Notes under the pieces: generated by a model
The model's database searches: none
What the model was told of the DNA's origin: nothing
Seen by the model: only the letters and a program-made list of their open reading frames with translations
Shown here: one piece after another, positions 30,056 to 39,921 of the stretch
Layout of the letters: the number at the start of each line of letters is the position of its first letter
Position numbering within the stretch: the first letter of the stretch is position 1
Source of the DNA: Gammaproteobacteria bacterium
GTDB lineage: Bacteria; Pseudomonadota; Gammaproteobacteria; Enterobacterales; Permianibacteraceae
Assembly (NCBI GenBank): GCA_016182845.1
Contig: JACPFT010000013.1
Span: forward strand, 62,001 to 126,000
Direction: 5' to 3'
DNA length: 64,000 nucleotides
Made by a program: the position numbers and the translations under genes

Positions 30056-30676
30056 GTGCCGCCATTCGAGCTCCCTTCTCAGCACTGGGTCATCGCCAGC
30101 AACAATGCCGGCAAGCTGCGCGAGCTCAATGCGCTCCTGGCGCCGCTGGGCCTGGACGCCCGCGTGCAAAGGGATTTCGCCGTGCCCGACGCCGAGGAAA
30201 CCGGCCTGTCCTTCGTGGAGAATGCCCTAATCAAGGCCCGCCATGCCGCGCGCCTGACTGGTCTGCCGGCCCTGGCCGACGACTCGGGCCTGGAGGTCGA
30301 TGCCCTAGAGGGCGAGCCGGGCATTTGGTCGGCGCGCTATGCCGGTCCCGGCGCCAATGACGCGGCCAACAACGCCCGATTGCTGGAAGCCCTGGCCGGC
30401 CTTCCGGACGAGCGGCGCGGGGCGCGCTACCAGTGCGTCCTGGTCTTGATGCGCCATGCCGCCGATCCAACGCCGCTCATCTGCCAGGCCGCCTGGGAAG
30501 GGCGCATCCTCACGGCGCCGCGCGGAACCGGCGGCTTCGGCTACGATCCCCTGTTCTTCGTCCCGGACCAGGGCCACACGGCCGCCGAGCTGGACCCGGC
30601 CCTGAAGAACCGATTGTCCCATCGCGGCCAGGCCCTGGCGCGGCTGCGTGCGGCGTTGGAAGGAAAACCGGTTTAA
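30056..30676 (+). CDS. rdgB: XTP/dITP pyrophosphatase RdgB
   Basis: A 206-residue Ham1-family house-cleaning enzyme that removes deaminated purine triphosphates. Diagnostic segments are A-S-N-N-A-G-K-L-x-E-L, E-E-T-G-x-S-F-V-E-N-A-x-x-K-A-R, [11 protein letters not shown] and G-F-G-Y-D-P-x-F. The start is a GTG. The stop codon TAA is formed by the first bases of an intergenic repeat that begins here. Confidence 0.96.
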   Translation: MPPFELPSQHWVIASNNAGKLRELNALLAPLGLDARVQRDFAVPDAEETGLSFVENALIKARHAARLTGLPALADDSGLEVDALEGEPGIWSARYAGPGANDAANNARLLEALAGLPDERRGARYQCVLVLMRHAADPTPLICQAAWEGRILTAPRGTGGFGYDPLFFVPDQGHTAAELDPALKNRLSHRGQALARLRAALEGKPV

Positions 30677-30824
30677 CCACGAAGAACACAAAGACCACGA
30701 AGGAAAGAAGGCCAAGGCCGGTCTTCCCTCCAGCCGTTTTGGGCACTCCCGCCCGTCGAGCCCACTCCCTATCGCCACGGGCTGCTGCTGAATTCTTTGT
30801 GCTCTTTGTGTTCTTAGTGGTTAA
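30674..30824. repeat. composite intergenic element with terminal inverted repeats, copy 2
   Basis: The left arm 30674-30708 (TTAACCACGAAGAACAC type) is inverted at 30793-30824 (GTGTTCTTAGTGGTTAA type). A partial repeat of the right end (GTGGTTAATCTT) follows at about 30839-30850. It lies between rdgB and hemW and contains no gene. Its left end supplies the rdgB stop codon. Confidence 0.7.
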
Positions 30825-30856
30825 TCTTCTACAAATTCCGTGGTTAATCTTTCTTC

Positions 30857-32056
30857 ATGAACTTCGATTTTCACTCGCCCCTACCTCTGGCCCTGTATGC
30901 GCACATCCCCTGGTGCGTGCGCAAATGCCCGTATTGCGATTTCAATTCCCATGAAAAATCCGGCGCCCTGCCGGAGGACGCCTATGTGGATGCCCTGATC
31001 GCCGATCTGGAGCAGGACCTGCCGCGCGTCTGGGGCCGGCGAGTGACTTCCGTGTTCATCGGCGGGGGCACGCCCTCGCTGTTCTCGCCCGAGGCCATCG
31101 ATCGGCTGTTGGCCGCCGTGCGCGCCCGCCTGATCTGCCAACCGGACATGGAGATCACCCTGGAGGCCAATCCCGGCACGGTGGAGGCCGGGCGCTTCGC
31201 GGAATTCCGCGCCGCCGGGGTCAACCGCCTGTCCATCGGCGTACAGAGCTTCGACGACGACAAGCTCAAGGCCCTGGGCCGCATCCACGGCCGCGACCAG
31301 GCCATCCGCGCCGCCGAGCAGGCCCATGCCGCCGGCTTCAAGACCTTCAACCTGGATCTGATGCACGGCCTGCCCGGCCAGGATCTGGCCCAGGCCATGG
31401 CCGATCTGGAGCTGGCCATGAGCCTCAAGCCCACCCATCTGTCCTGGTATCAGCTGACCCTGGAACCGAACACAGTCTTCGCCAAGCGCCCGCCGGTCCT
31501 GCCGGAAGACGAAGTGCTCTGGGACATCCAGGAGGCGGGTTGGGCGAAAATGGCCGAAAACGGCTATGCCCAGTACGAGGTCTCGGCCTTCGCCCAGGAA
31601 GGCCATCACTGCCGGCACAATGCCAATTACTGGTCCTTCGGGGATTACTTAGGCATAGGCGCCGGCGCCCATGGCAAGCTCACCGATCTGCAATACCAGC
31701 GCGCCTACCGGACCACCAAGAAGAAAAACCCCAAGGATTATCTGGACCCCGCCAAGCCCTTTCTGGCCGAGGAGGTCGATATCGCGCCGCGGGAAATGCC
31801 CTTCGAATTCATGCTGAACGCCCTGCGCCTGAACGCGGGCCTGCCGATTTCCCTGTACAGCGAGCGCAGCGGTCTGCCCCTGGCCGGCATAGCACCGGTG
31901 CTGAGCAAGGCCCGCGACAAGGGCCTGCTGGATGCCGATCCCTCGCTGATCAAGCCCACGGAAACCGGTCACCGCTTTCTGAACGACCTGCTGGAACTCT
32001 TCCTGCCGGATAACCTGCCGAAATCCCGCATCATTCCGATTGCACCAGCGCGCTGA
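30857..32056 (+). CDS. hemW: HemW-like radical SAM protein
   Basis: A 399-residue radical SAM enzyme with the iron-sulfur cysteines Cys20, Cys24 and Cys27 (C-V-R-K-C-P-Y-C). G-G-G-T-P-S, the S-I-G-V-Q-S-F motif and a C-terminal HemN-like domain follow. HemW proteins bind heme and are related to coproporphyrinogen dehydrogenase, but act as heme chaperones rather than in heme synthesis. It follows rdgB as in Pseudomonas. Its 3' end overlaps the convergent PBP gene by 26 bases. Confidence 0.94.
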   Translation: MNFDFHSPLPLALYAHIPWCVRKCPYCDFNSHEKSGALPEDAYVDALIADLEQDLPRVWGRRVTSVFIGGGTPSLFSPEAIDRLLAAVRARLICQPDMEITLEANPGTVEAGRFAEFRAAGVNRLSIGVQSFDDDKLKALGRIHGRDQAIRAAEQAHAAGFKTFNLDLMHGLPGQDLAQAMADLELAMSLKPTHLSWYQLTLEPNTVFAKRPPVLPEDEVLWDIQEAGWAKMAENGYAQYEVSAFAQEGHHCRHNANYWSFGDYLGIGAGAHGKLTDLQYQRAYRTTKKKNPKDYLDPAKPFLAEEVDIAPREMPFEFMLNALRLNAGLPISLYSERSGLPLAGIAPVLSKARDKGLLDADPSLIKPTETGHRFLNDLLELFLPDNLPKSRIIPIAPAR

Positions 32057-35000
32057 TCTGGCCGGCGCCGGCCGGCGATTTCAGCGGCTGGCACAGGCTT
32101 AGGCGCCCCGGCTCCAGATAGGGCTGGAGTATGGGCGCCATGCCCTTCAGGACCTGGACAGGCAGGGCCGAGGTAAAGCGCAGTCCTTGGGCGCTCTCGC
32201 CGGGCACGAAGGCGGTCAGCGTGCCGAAATGCTTGTCCCCCAGGAAGAACACGAAGGTCGCCGTGCGGTTCAGGATCCGCGAGCTGAGCACATGGCCGCC
32301 GCGCGTCGTGGCCTCGATGCGGTTGTCGCCGGTGCCGGTCTTGCCGCCCACCGCCAGGGGCTGGCCGCCGGCCAGCTGGAAGGTCCCCGCCAGGCGCCGC
32401 GCCGTGCCGCCCTCCACCACCTGCGACAGGGCGCCGCGCAGCGCCGCCGCCACTTCCGCCTTCAGCACGCGCTGGGGTTCCCGGACCGCCGGACTCAACC
32501 GAGTCTCGTAAGGCGTATCGGCGGCGAAATGCAGGCTGTCGATGCGCACTACCGGCAGGCGCAGGCCGCCGCCCTGGATGATGCCCATCAACTCGGCCAG
32601 GGCCGCCGGCCGATCGCCGGAGCTGCCCAGGGCGGTGGCCAGAGAGGGCACCAGGTGCTCGAAGGGATAGCCCACGCGCTGCCAGCGCTGGTGAATCTCC
32701 AGGAAGGCCTCCACCTCCAGCATGATGGCGATGCGGCTGTCGCGGGCGCGCTTGTGGCGGCTCTTGAACAGCCAGCCGTAGACCTCCTGGCGCACGTCGG
32801 CGCTGGCCGTCACCAGCTCCTTGTAGGGCGCCTCGGGATGCTGGACCAGATACCCCAAGAGCCAGAGTTCCAGCGGATGCACCCGGGCGATGAAGCCCTG
32901 ATCCGGCAGGCTATAGGCCCCCGGGCCGTAGCGCTTGTACAGCTCGGCCAGACGCTTCTCGGTGAGCGGCGCCTCGGCCGGCAGACGCCCCTTCAAGAAG
33001 GTCGCGAAGCTCTCGTAATCGGCCTCGGGAAGCAGATAGCGATGCACGGCGGCCAGGCGCGAGGCACCGGGGCGCAGGCCGTCCCAGAACAGCTTGAGCC
33101 GCTCGTCGGTGGGCTTACCCCGGTATTTCTTCCAGAAACGCAGCAGGAAGCTCTGCCCTTCCCTATCGGCGAACTGGCGCAGGTACTCCAGCCGACGCGA
33201 ATCCCTGTCGTCCTTGAGCAGCTCGGCCCGGCCGGATTCGGGCTGGTAAATCGTATAGCGCACGATGTCGCGCAAGAGGCGCACGAAGGGCAGGTTGATG
33301 GACTCGCGCAGGGCCTCGCGCACCGTGGGCACGCGGCCATTGTCCTCGCGCTTGAAGTTGCTGAAGCTGTGCCGCCCGCCGCCGGTGAAGAAATACTCGC
33401 CGGGACTCGCCGAATAACGCCGCTCCAGGGCCGCCTCCAGCATGGCCGGCAGGCTGCGATCGGAGGTCTGCGCCAGATAATCCACGGCCCAGCGGCTCAG
33501 GTGATCCTGGGGCAGCAGCTCCACCAGTTTCAGGTAGTTGGCGCTCAGATGGGCGTAGCGATCGTGCAGCTCGGCGACGATTTCCAGATAGGTGGTGAGC
33601 ACCCGCAGCTTGGCCGTGGAGCCCAGCTCCAGCTTGGAGCCCTCGTTGATGTCGAAGGGCTGGTCGGTGTTATCGGTCTGGGCGCGCACCCGGAAGCTGT
33701 CGCCGGTGTTCTCGAACAGGGTGAAGCTGTAGCGCACATCGCCCACCTGGCTGGACTTGAGCAGGCGCTCGCCGAACAGCCCCAGGCGCTCGGCCTCGGC
33801 CGGCGCGGCCAGGGCGCGCAGGTAGAGGCTGGCCGCTTCCTGCAACTCGCCCTGCAGGGGCGTGCTGGCCGAAAGGTCCAGACGGTCCAGGTCGTACAGA
33901 GGCCGGGCCAGCATGTCCGAGAGATGGCGCCGCGCCAGGTTGATGCCCTTGCTGGCCTGAATGGCGTTAAGGGCCGGTTCGGCCTGAAAATCACGGAAGC
34001 GCAGGACTGCTTCCAGGGCGGCGTTGCGCAGCGAAGGCGCGATGACGCCGGCCCCGGCCAGGACGCGCAAATGGCTGTCCACCAGGGCATTCAGCTCAGC
34101 GCGGCCCTGTGCCAGGTAATAGGAAGGCCGGCGCTGAGCGATGATCAGGGAGATGACCTGGCGCAGGGCCAGTCCGCGCTCCGGAAACAGCCCCTCGTCT
34201 TCACGCAGCAGGCGATTGACCGTCGCGAAATCCGCGCCGAACCAGATCTTCAGGCCGTCGGCCAGGCCATGCACCTCGCCATAGCCAGGCACCGCCGAGA
34301 GCGGCACGCTATTCAGATAATCGCGCACGATGGCCTGGCGCACCGCCCCGGTCTCCGGGCCGGCCTGGTAGGCCCGCACGCTGGCCGAGGCCATCTGGCG
34401 CAGTTTCTCGCCGGCGCTCAAGGTCAGGCCGTCGGGGGAATGGCGGAATTTCTCGATCTGGGTGGCCAGGGTTGAGCCGCCCACGGAGTCCTCCGCGAGG
34501 CCCAGGTTCTTGCCCAGGTGCTGCAGGCTGGCCAGGGTGAAGCGCGGCCAGTCCACGGCCGGATTGGCGAAGGGCTGGCCCGGTTTGAGCAGCTCCCGGT
34601 TCTCCACGAAGAGCAGGCTATCGACCACCAGGGGCGGAATATCGCGGAACTGGCCATAGCCCTGGGCCGGGTAGAGGAAGCGGTACAGGGGCTCGGCACG
34701 GCAGTCGCGTATGCTCAGGCCGGCCTGGGCTTTCTGGGGATAGGGGGGAAACAGGCCCAGCTCGTCGTAGCGCATGAGGGCCGGCGACTGGCGCACCTGG
34801 GCGCTGATGCCATAGCCGCGCGCCGAGAGGCGGGGCAGCATGTCCGGGAGATAGGCATAGCCCATGCGTCGATCGAAGGGGCCTTGGCGCGGATAGTGGA
34901 TGGCTGGACTGCCGCCGGCCTGCAGGCTGTAGCCGAGCTGGTCGGCATAGCGGCTGAGCCACCAGGATTGCAGGCGCGAGCTGCGGACTTCCTGGTAAAC

Positions 35001-35153
35001 CAAGGCGGAAATACTGGCGGTGAGCAGGAGCAGGATAAAGAGGAAGAGCACGCGCCCCCGGGATCTCCGGTGCGGCGTTTCGGGCAATGCACCGGCTACG
35101 CGGCCCTGGGTCGGTACCGCGCCATCAGCCCTGACAAACCGTGACGCGACCAT
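32031..35153 (-). CDS. class A PBP-like transglycosylase/transpeptidase
   Basis: A 1040-residue membrane protein: basic N-terminus, one helix at about 32-52, a family 51 transglycosylase region (about 180-330, with G-G-S-T-L-A-T-Q), then a penicillin-binding region containing S-T-A-K (S-x-x-K), S-I-N (S-x-N) and K-T-G-T motifs. All three active-site motifs of a transpeptidase are present. It is longer than typical PBP1 proteins, with extra sequence between the S-x-N and K-T-G motifs. The usual transglycosylase motif E-D-x-x-F-x-x-H is altered to E-N-R-E-L-L. It probably works in cell-wall synthesis. Confidence 0.8.
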   Translation of the reverse strand: MVASRFVRADGAVPTQGRVAGALPETPHRRSRGRVLFLFILLLLTASISALVYQEVRSSRLQSWWLSRYADQLGYSLQAGGSPAIHYPRQGPFDRRMGYAYLPDMLPRLSARGYGISAQVRQSPALMRYDELGLFPPYPQKAQAGLSIRDCRAEPLYRFLYPAQGYGQFRDIPPLVVDSLLFVENRELLKPGQPFANPAVDWPRFTLASLQHLGKNLGLAEDSVGGSTLATQIEKFRHSPDGLTLSAGEKLRQMASASVRAYQAGPETGAVRQAIVRDYLNSVPLSAVPGYGEVHGLADGLKIWFGADFATVNRLLREDEGLFPERGLALRQVISLIIAQRRPSYYLAQGRAELNALVDSHLRVLAGAGVIAPSLRNAALEAVLRFRDFQAEPALNAIQASKGINLARRHLSDMLARPLYDLDRLDLSASTPLQGELQEAASLYLRALAAPAEAERLGLFGERLLKSSQVGDVRYSFTLFENTGDSFRVRAQTDNTDQPFDINEGSKLELGSTAKLRVLTTYLEIVAELHDRYAHLSANYLKLVELLPQDHLSRWAVDYLAQTSDRSLPAMLEAALERRYSASPGEYFFTGGGRHSFSNFKREDNGRVPTVREALRESINLPFVRLLRDIVRYTIYQPESGRAELLKDDRDSRRLEYLRQFADREGQSFLLRFWKKYRGKPTDERLKLFWDGLRPGASRLAAVHRYLLPEADYESFATFLKGRLPAEAPLTEKRLAELYKRYGPGAYSLPDQGFIARVHPLELWLLGYLVQHPEAPYKELVTASADVRQEVYGWLFKSRHKRARDSRIAIMLEVEAFLEIHQRWQRVGYPFEHLVPSLATALGSSGDRPAALAELMGIIQGGGLRLPVVRIDSLHFAADTPYETRLSPAVREPQRVLKAEVAAALRGALSQVVEGGTARRLAGTFQLAGGQPLAVGGKTGTGDNRIEATTRGGHVLSSRILNRTATFVFFLGDKHFGTLTAFVPGESAQGLRFTSALPVQVLKGMAPILQPYLEPGRLSLCQPLKSPAGAGQISALVQSE

Positions 35154-35295
35154 GATATGCAGCGAACCTCACTGCCTGCTCCCCCTCAATTTGAGCATAG
35201 TGAAGCCGGCTGAGAGCTGCATGAAAATGGCCGCAAATATTCCTGAAAAACCGACGCGAGTCACAAGGCGGCTCAGACTTCCTGCCCGCCTCCGC

Positions 35296-35994
35296 TCAGG
35301 CTATACGCTGGAACATCAGATCCCAGTTGCCATGGCCCAGGCGCGTCCCGCGCCGCTCGAACTTGGTGACCGGCCGGGATTCGGGGCGCGGGACATAATC
35401 GCCGCTCGCCGACAGGTTCTTATAACCCGGAGCCGTGTTCATCACGTCGCGCATGTGCTCGGCGTAGTTTTCCCAATCGGTGGCCATATGGAACACGCCG
35501 CCTATTTTCAGCTTGCGGCGCAAGAGCTCGGCGAATTCCGGCTGCACGATGCGGCGCTTGTGGTGGCGCTTCTTGTGCCAGGGATCGGGGAAGAACAACT
35601 GCACCATGGCCAGCGAGCCGTCGGGGATGCACTGTTCCAGGACTTCGACGCCGTCATGCTGGAACACCCGCACATTCGTGAGGCCCTCCTTGCCCACGGC
35701 CATGAGCAGGGCGCCGACGCCGGGGCCGTGGACCTCGATGCCGATGTAATCGCGTTCGGGATGCACCCGCGCCTGTTCGGCCAGGGAATGGCCCATGCCG
35801 AAGCCGATCTCCAACACCGTGTCCGCGCCCTCGCGGCCGAAGACCCGGGCCAGATCCTGAAGGCCGTCGCCGGCCACCAGGCCTAAGCGCGGCCAATAGG
35901 TTTCCATGGCCGTTTCCTGACCGGTGGTCATGCGCCCCTCGCGGCGCACGAAGGAGCGGATACGGCGATGATGTTCGGGAGTTTCGTGAGTCAT
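35296..35994 (-). CDS. trmB: tRNA (guanine-N7)-methyltransferase
   Basis: A 232-residue SAM methyltransferase that modifies G46 of tRNA. It has the SAM motif L-E-I-G-F-G-M-G near 62-69, [10 protein letters not shown]-x-K-R-R near 139, and the family T-K-F-E-R-R-G segment near the C-terminus. It lies upstream of the PBP-like gene and downstream of thiG on the same strand. Confidence 0.96.
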   Translation of the reverse strand: MTHETPEHHRRIRSFVRREGRMTTGQETAMETYWPRLGLVAGDGLQDLARVFGREGADTVLEIGFGMGHSLAEQARVHPERDYIGIEVHGPGVGALLMAVGKEGLTNVRVFQHDGVEVLEQCIPDGSLAMVQLFFPDPWHKKRHHKRRIVQPEFAELLRRKLKIGGVFHMATDWENYAEHMRDVMNTAPGYKNLSASGDYVPRPESRPVTKFERRGTRLGHGNWDLMFQRIA

Positions 35995-36000
35995 TTTGGA

Positions 36001-36215
36001 TTAACCGCCAAGAACGCCAAGAACACCAAGGAAAGCCGGAGAAAGATGCCCTTTAGTGTAATGCCAGTCAGATTCGTCGTCCCCGCGAAGGCGGGGACCC
36101 AGTCGGTGGCCATTGCTACTGGCTGGATACCCGCCTTCGCGGGCATGACGAGAGGTTAACAGAGCGGCATTACCCTTTATTGGACTCTTGGCGTTCTTGG
36201 TGTTCTTGGCGGTGA
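36001..36215. repeat. composite intergenic element with nested inverted repeats, copy 3
   Basis: Outer arms 36001-36034 (TTAACCGCCAAGAACGCC type) and about 36186-36215 are inverted. A second pair, TTTAGTGTAATGCC and GGCATTACCCTTTA, lies inside. The centre is another inverted pair at about 36075-36102 and 36123-36150, with the words CCCGCGAAGGCGGG and CCCGCCTTCGCGGG. The whole element separates thiG from trmB, and no gene is visible. Confidence 0.72.
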
Positions 36216-36230
36216 ACAATCTTCTTTGTC

Positions 36231-37013
36231 TTAGAAAAACAGCCCGTCGATGGGCGAGGAGGCGCTGGCATAGAGCTTGCGCGGCATGCGCCCGGCGAGG
36301 AAGGCCTCGCGGCCGGCTTCCACGCCCTTCTTCATGGCGCCGGCCATGAGCACCGGATTCCTGGCGGCGGCGATGGCCGTGTTCATGAGCACGCCGTGGC
36401 AGCCCAGTTCCATGGCCACGGTGGCATCGGAGGCCGTGCCGACGCCCGCGTCCACGATGATGGGCACGCTGGCGTTTTCCAGGATCAGGCGGATGTTGTA
36501 GGGGTTGCGGATCCCCAGGCCAGAACCGATGGGCGCGGCCAGGGGCATGACCGCCACACAGCCGATCTCCTCCAGGCGCTTGGCGATGAGCGGATCGTCC
36601 GAGGTGTAGACCATCACCTTGAAGCCGTCCTTGACCAGGATCTCGGCGGCCCTCAGGGTCTCGGTGATGTCCGGGAACAGGGTCTTCTGATCGCCCAGGA
36701 CCTCCAGCTTCACCAGGTCGTGGCCGTCCAGCAGCTCGCGGGCCAGGCGGCAGGTACGCACCGCGTCGTCGCAGGTATAGCAGCCGGCGGTATTGGGCAG
36801 GATGGTGTACTTGTTGGGCGGGATCACGTCCAGCAGATTGGGCTCGCCGGGGTTCTGGCCGATATTGGTGCGGCGTATGGCCACGGTCACGATCTCGGCG
36901 CCCGAGGCCTCGATGGCGAGACGGGTTTCTTCCAGATCCTTGTACTTGCCGGTCCCGACCAGGAGGCGGGAGTTATAGGCCTTGCCGGCGATCATCAGGG
37001 CGTCGTTGTTCAT
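36231..37013 (-). CDS. thiG: thiazole synthase
   Basis: A 260-residue TIM-barrel enzyme that forms the thiazole phosphate of thiamine from deoxyxylulose phosphate, dehydroglycine and ThiS thiocarboxylate. Family segments include [22 protein letters not shown], and [10 protein letters not shown]. The ATG at 37013 gives the normal length; a longer in-frame reading upstream runs through a repeat and is rejected. It lies downstream of thiS. Confidence 0.97.
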   Translation of the reverse strand: MNNDALMIAGKAYNSRLLVGTGKYKDLEETRLAIEASGAEIVTVAIRRTNIGQNPGEPNLLDVIPPNKYTILPNTAGCYTCDDAVRTCRLARELLDGHDLVKLEVLGDQKTLFPDITETLRAAEILVKDGFKVMVYTSDDPLIAKRLEEIGCVAVMPLAAPIGSGLGIRNPYNIRLILENASVPIIVDAGVGTASDATVAMELGCHGVLMNTAIAAARNPVLMAGAMKKGVEAGREAFLAGRMPRKLYASASSPIDGLFF

Positions 37014-37064
37014 GAGGTTCTCAAGGGGGCGATGCAGGCTCGCTCCAGGGAAAGGGGCTGGACC

Positions 37065-37093
37065 GTTCGCCCTGAGCCTGTCGAAGGGCGAAC
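37065..37093. repeat. GTTCGCCCT hairpin repeat between thiS and thiG
   Basis: GTTCGCCCT at 37065-37073 pairs with AGGGCGAAC at 37085-37093. A near-identical hairpin lies at 38413-38441. Confidence 0.75.
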
Positions 37094-37134
37094 CGCGGGG
37101 ATTGCTGAATATGCGCGGGTAGTACCGACTCGGC

Positions 37135-37341
37135 TCACCCGCCGCCAATCGCGTGCACGATCTCCACGCGCTCGCCGCCCCGCAGCCAGGTTTCGCCGTG
37201 GCGGCTCTTGGGCACGATGGCCTGGTTCACTTCCACCGCCACGCGCTTGTCGGCCATCTCCAGTCGGGCCAGCAGTTCGGCGATGCTCAATGCCGCCTCG
37301 AACTGGCGGGTTTCGTTGTTGATGACGATTTCCACGGACAT
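37135..37341 (-). CDS. thiS: sulfur carrier protein ThiS
   Basis: A 68-residue ubiquitin-like protein ending in G-G-G, whose terminal Gly-Gly is adenylated and thiocarboxylated to supply sulfur to ThiG. The ATG at 37341 gives the standard start with the Ubl segment I-V-I-N-N-E; a longer reading adds eight residues. It lies upstream of thiG in the same direction, with a hairpin repeat between them. Confidence 0.93.
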   Translation of the reverse strand: MSVEIVINNETRQFEAALSIAELLARLEMADKRVAVEVNQAIVPKSRHGETWLRGGERVEIVHAIGGG

Positions 37342-37369
37342 GCTGCGGCAACTGGTGTAAAGCAAGGGG

Positions 37370-37397
37370 TTGCCAATTATAGAGAAAAACGCATAAT
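37370..37397 (+). promoter_or_regulatory. promoter of tRNA-Gly
   Basis: TTGCCA (37370-37375) and CATAAT (37392-37397), each five of six to consensus, are separated by 16 bases. The expected start is about 7-8 bases upstream of the mature tRNA 5' end. Confidence 0.7.
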
Positions 37398-37411
37398 GGC
37401 GCTTCGCTTAT

Positions 37412-37485
37412 GCGGGCGTCGTATAATGGTAATACCCTAGCTTCCCAAGCTAGAGCCGTGGGTTCGATTCCCATCGCCCGCTCCA
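37412..37485 (+). tRNA. tRNA-Gly (anticodon CCC)
   Basis: A 74-base cloverleaf. The acceptor stem GCGGGCG (37412-37418) pairs with CGCCCGC (37475-37481). The anticodon stem CTAGC/GCTAG encloses the loop TTCCCAA, giving anticodon CCC. A GGTTCGATTCC T-arm is present and CCA is encoded. A T-run follows the 3' end directly and may terminate transcription. Confidence 0.97.
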
Positions 37486-37536
37486 CTTTTTTCTGGCCGC
37501 GGCTACACTACCCTAAGTCCTTGACTCGGATAGGAA

Positions 37537-38397
37537 ATGACTCAAGCGCGCGGACTCGACCCCAATCCGCTGATCTCCCAGCTCAGCCAGACGCTGAAGC
37601 AGCGTCAGTTCGATCTGCCCACCCTGCCCGAAGTGCCCATGAAGGTCAGGCGCCTGGTGGACGATCCGAACTCATCCCTAAGCCAGCTGGTCCGTCTGCT
37701 GTCCGCCGATCCGGTCCTGACCGGACGCATGATCCTGCGCGCCAACAGTGCCCTCTACGGCAATCTGCCGCCGGTGCGCACCTTGCAAGGCGCCATCGAG
37801 CGCCTGGGCTTCATCCCGACGCGCAACCTGGTCATCAGCCTGACCATGTCCAAGATCTATCAGGTGCGCGGCTCGGAACTGGTGAGGACCAAGCTGGCCC
37901 AGCAATGGAAGTACTCGACCCAGGTAGCGGCCCTGTGCCAGGTCTTCGCCAAGCACGCCCCCCACCTCGACCATTCCGAGGCCCTCTTGGCCGGCCTGCT
38001 GCATAATATCGGCGCCCTGCCGGTGATCATGACCTATGCCCGGCGCAACACCGAACAGGAGCTGTCCAGCCGCGATCTGGACCGCTTGATCGAACCGCTC
38101 TACCCGGAGCTGGGCGGTTTCATCCTGCGCGAGTGGAAGATGCCTGACGTGATCGCCGAGGTGGCCGAGCACCATCTGGACGTCCAGCGCGAGCACGAGG
38201 GCCTGGCCGATTACCTGGACGTGGTGGTCATCGCCGGCCTGCATGCCTACCGCGGCAGCAACCACCCGCTGGGGCGGGTGCCCCACTGGATGGAAGTGCC
38301 GGCCTTCACCAAGCTGGGCCTGACCCCGGACGACAGCATCGAGGCCACGCGCATCGCCTACAAAGAGATTCAGTCCTTGCAGCAGATGCTGCGCTAA
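37537..38397 (+). CDS. HDOD-domain signalling protein
   Basis: A 286-residue protein with an HDOD domain over about 25-235: L-P-x-L-P-E-V-P near the start, S-A-D-P-x-L-x-x-R-x-L-x-x-A-N-S near 60-76, and L-L-H-N-I-G-A-L in the middle. HDOD proteins lack HD phosphodiesterase activity and act in signal transduction, often in c-di-GMP and motility networks. No output domain is fused here. It stands between tRNA-Gly and mutY. Confidence 0.88.
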   Translation: MTQARGLDPNPLISQLSQTLKQRQFDLPTLPEVPMKVRRLVDDPNSSLSQLVRLLSADPVLTGRMILRANSALYGNLPPVRTLQGAIERLGFIPTRNLVISLTMSKIYQVRGSELVRTKLAQQWKYSTQVAALCQVFAKHAPHLDHSEALLAGLLHNIGALPVIMTYARRNTEQELSSRDLDRLIEPLYPELGGFILREWKMPDVIAEVAEHHLDVQREHEGLADYLDVVVIAGLHAYRGSNHPLGRVPHWMEVPAFTKLGLTPDDSIEATRIAYKEIQSLQQMLR

Positions 38398-38412
38398 GTC
38401 GACACCCACCCC

Positions 38413-38441
38413 GTTCGCCCTGAGCCTGTCGAAGGGTGAAC
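38413..38441. repeat. GTTCGCCCT hairpin repeat before mutY
   Basis: GTTCGCCCT at 38413-38421 pairs with AGGGTGAAC at 38433-38441 with one G-T pair. It is the same repeat as at 37065-37093. Confidence 0.75.
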
Positions 38442-38461
38442 GACCAGCCAATACAAACGTC

Positions 38462-39514
38462 ATGACACAAGCCCCCGACTTCGCCCAGCGCGTGCTGGCC
38501 TGGTTCGCCCGGCACGGCCGCAAGACCCTGCCCTGGCAGCAAGAGCCCACGCCCTATCGGGTGTGGATCTCCGAGATCATGCTGCAACAGACCCAGGTGG
38601 CTACGGTCATCCCCTATTACCAGCGCTTCATGGCGCGTTTTCCGTCACTAGCCGACTTGGCGGAGGCGCCGGAGGACGAGGTCCTGGCCCTATGGAGCGG
38701 TCTGGGCTATTACTCCCGGGCGCGCAACCTGCACGCCGCCGCCAAGCGCGTGATGCACGAACATGGCGGCAAATTTCCCGCCGAACTCGATGAGATCGCC
38801 GAACTTCCAGGCATAGGCCCATCCACGGCCGGCGCGATTCGGAGTCTGGGGCACCAGCTTCGTGGTGTGATCCTGGACGGCAATGTCAAACGAGTCCTGG
38901 CCCGCCACGGCGCGGTGGCCGGCTGGCCGGGCGAAACCGCCGTCCTGAAACGGCTCTGGGAACTGGCGGAAGCCTACACGCCCGAGCGAGACTTCGGCCC
39001 CTACACCCAGGCCATGATGGATCTGGGCGCGCTGATCTGTACGCGCAATCAGCCGCGCTGCGACGATTGCCCGGTCGCCGCCGACTGCGCCGCCCGCCTC
39101 GCCGATGCCCAGGGCCGCTACCCGGGCAGGAAGCCGGCGAAGCCGGTGCCGGAGCGGGAAGTACAAATGCTCATCATCCAGGACAGCCAAGGCGCCGTGC
39201 TCCTGCAGAAGCGCCCGCCCACCGGCATCTGGGGCGGCCTATGGAGCCTGCCCGAATGCCCGGCTGGCAGCGACGGCGTGGCCTGGGCCGAGGACGAGCT
39301 GGGCCTGAAGACCCGGGAGCGTGGCACGTTGCCGGCGTTCAGCCACACCTTCAGCCACTTCCGCCTGCTGATCACGCCCCAACGCCTGAGCCTGAGCGGC
39401 GCCAGCGCCCTGGCCGAGGGCGAATGGCGCTTCTACGCGCGCCAGGAACTGGCCGCCATAGGCCTACCCGCCCCCATCGCCAAGCTGCTGGACAGCCCCG
39501 GCCCGGCGGCGTAG
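38462..39514 (+). CDS. mutY: A/G-specific adenine glycosylase
   Basis: A 350-residue base-excision repair enzyme that removes adenine opposite 8-oxoguanine. It shows the catalytic Glu segment S-E-I-M-L-Q-Q-T-Q, a helix-hairpin-helix [18 protein letters not shown], and the iron-sulfur cysteines Cys193, Cys200, Cys203 and Cys209 in C-x6-C-x2-C-x5-C spacing. The C-terminal MutT-like domain recognises 8-oxoG. It precedes yggX as in many gammaproteobacteria. Confidence 0.97.
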   Translation: MTQAPDFAQRVLAWFARHGRKTLPWQQEPTPYRVWISEIMLQQTQVATVIPYYQRFMARFPSLADLAEAPEDEVLALWSGLGYYSRARNLHAAAKRVMHEHGGKFPAELDEIAELPGIGPSTAGAIRSLGHQLRGVILDGNVKRVLARHGAVAGWPGETAVLKRLWELAEAYTPERDFGPYTQAMMDLGALICTRNQPRCDDCPVAADCAARLADAQGRYPGRKPAKPVPEREVQMLIIQDSQGAVLLQKRPPTGIWGGLWSLPECPAGSDGVAWAEDELGLKTRERGTLPAFSHTFSHFRLLITPQRLSLSGASALAEGEWRFYARQELAAIGLPAPIAKLLDSPGPAA

Positions 39515-39551
39515 GCTGCGCGCCGTTGTCCCCCCAAGCCAGGAGCCATCC

Positions 39552-39833
39552 ATGTCTCGCATCGTGCATTGCGCCAAGCTCAAGAAAGACGCCGAAGGCC
39601 TGCCCACCCCGACCTACCCCGGCGAACTGGGCAAGCGCATCTACCTGGAGGTCAGCGCCGAGGCCTGGCAGCTCTGGCTCAATCACCAGACCATGCTGAT
39701 CAACGAATACCGTCTGTCCCTCATCGACCCCAAGGCCCGCGAGTTCCTCAAGGCCGAGATGGAGAAGTTCCTGTTCAGCGAGGACTACACCAAGCCCGCC
39801 GGCTATGTGCCGCCGGAGGAAGGCCAGGCCTGA
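39552..39833 (+). CDS. yggX: Fe(II)-trafficking protein YggX
   Basis: A 93-residue protein. The conserved N-terminus with Cys7 (R-I-V-H-C-A-K-L), [10 protein letters not shown] and W[13 protein letters not shown] motifs identify YggX, which protects iron-sulfur enzymes and, in E. coli, is linked to the mutY operon. An AGGAG ribosome site precedes the ATG. Confidence 0.96.
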   Translation: MSRIVHCAKLKKDAEGLPTPTYPGELGKRIYLEVSAEAWQLWLNHQTMLINEYRLSLIDPKAREFLKAEMEKFLFSEDYTKPAGYVPPEEGQA

Positions 39834-39875
39834 GGGCCAGTCCCGGGGCGCCATAGCAGAAATTCCACTTAGCGC

Positions 39876-39904
39876 TTGACGGCTTAGTTCGATTACTGTT
39901 TAAT
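39876..39904 (+). promoter_or_regulatory. promoter of tRNA-Phe
   Basis: TTGACG (39876-39881) and TTTAAT (39899-39904), both five of six to consensus, are separated by 17 bases. Predicted transcription starts about 10 bases before the tRNA. Confidence 0.85.
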
Positions 39905-39921
39905 GCGCGCTCTCCGACGTT

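Noticed and set aside
37014-37148. N-terminal extension of thiG through the repeat region
   Set aside because: The extension translates a hairpin repeat; the ATG at 37013 gives the standard ThiG start.
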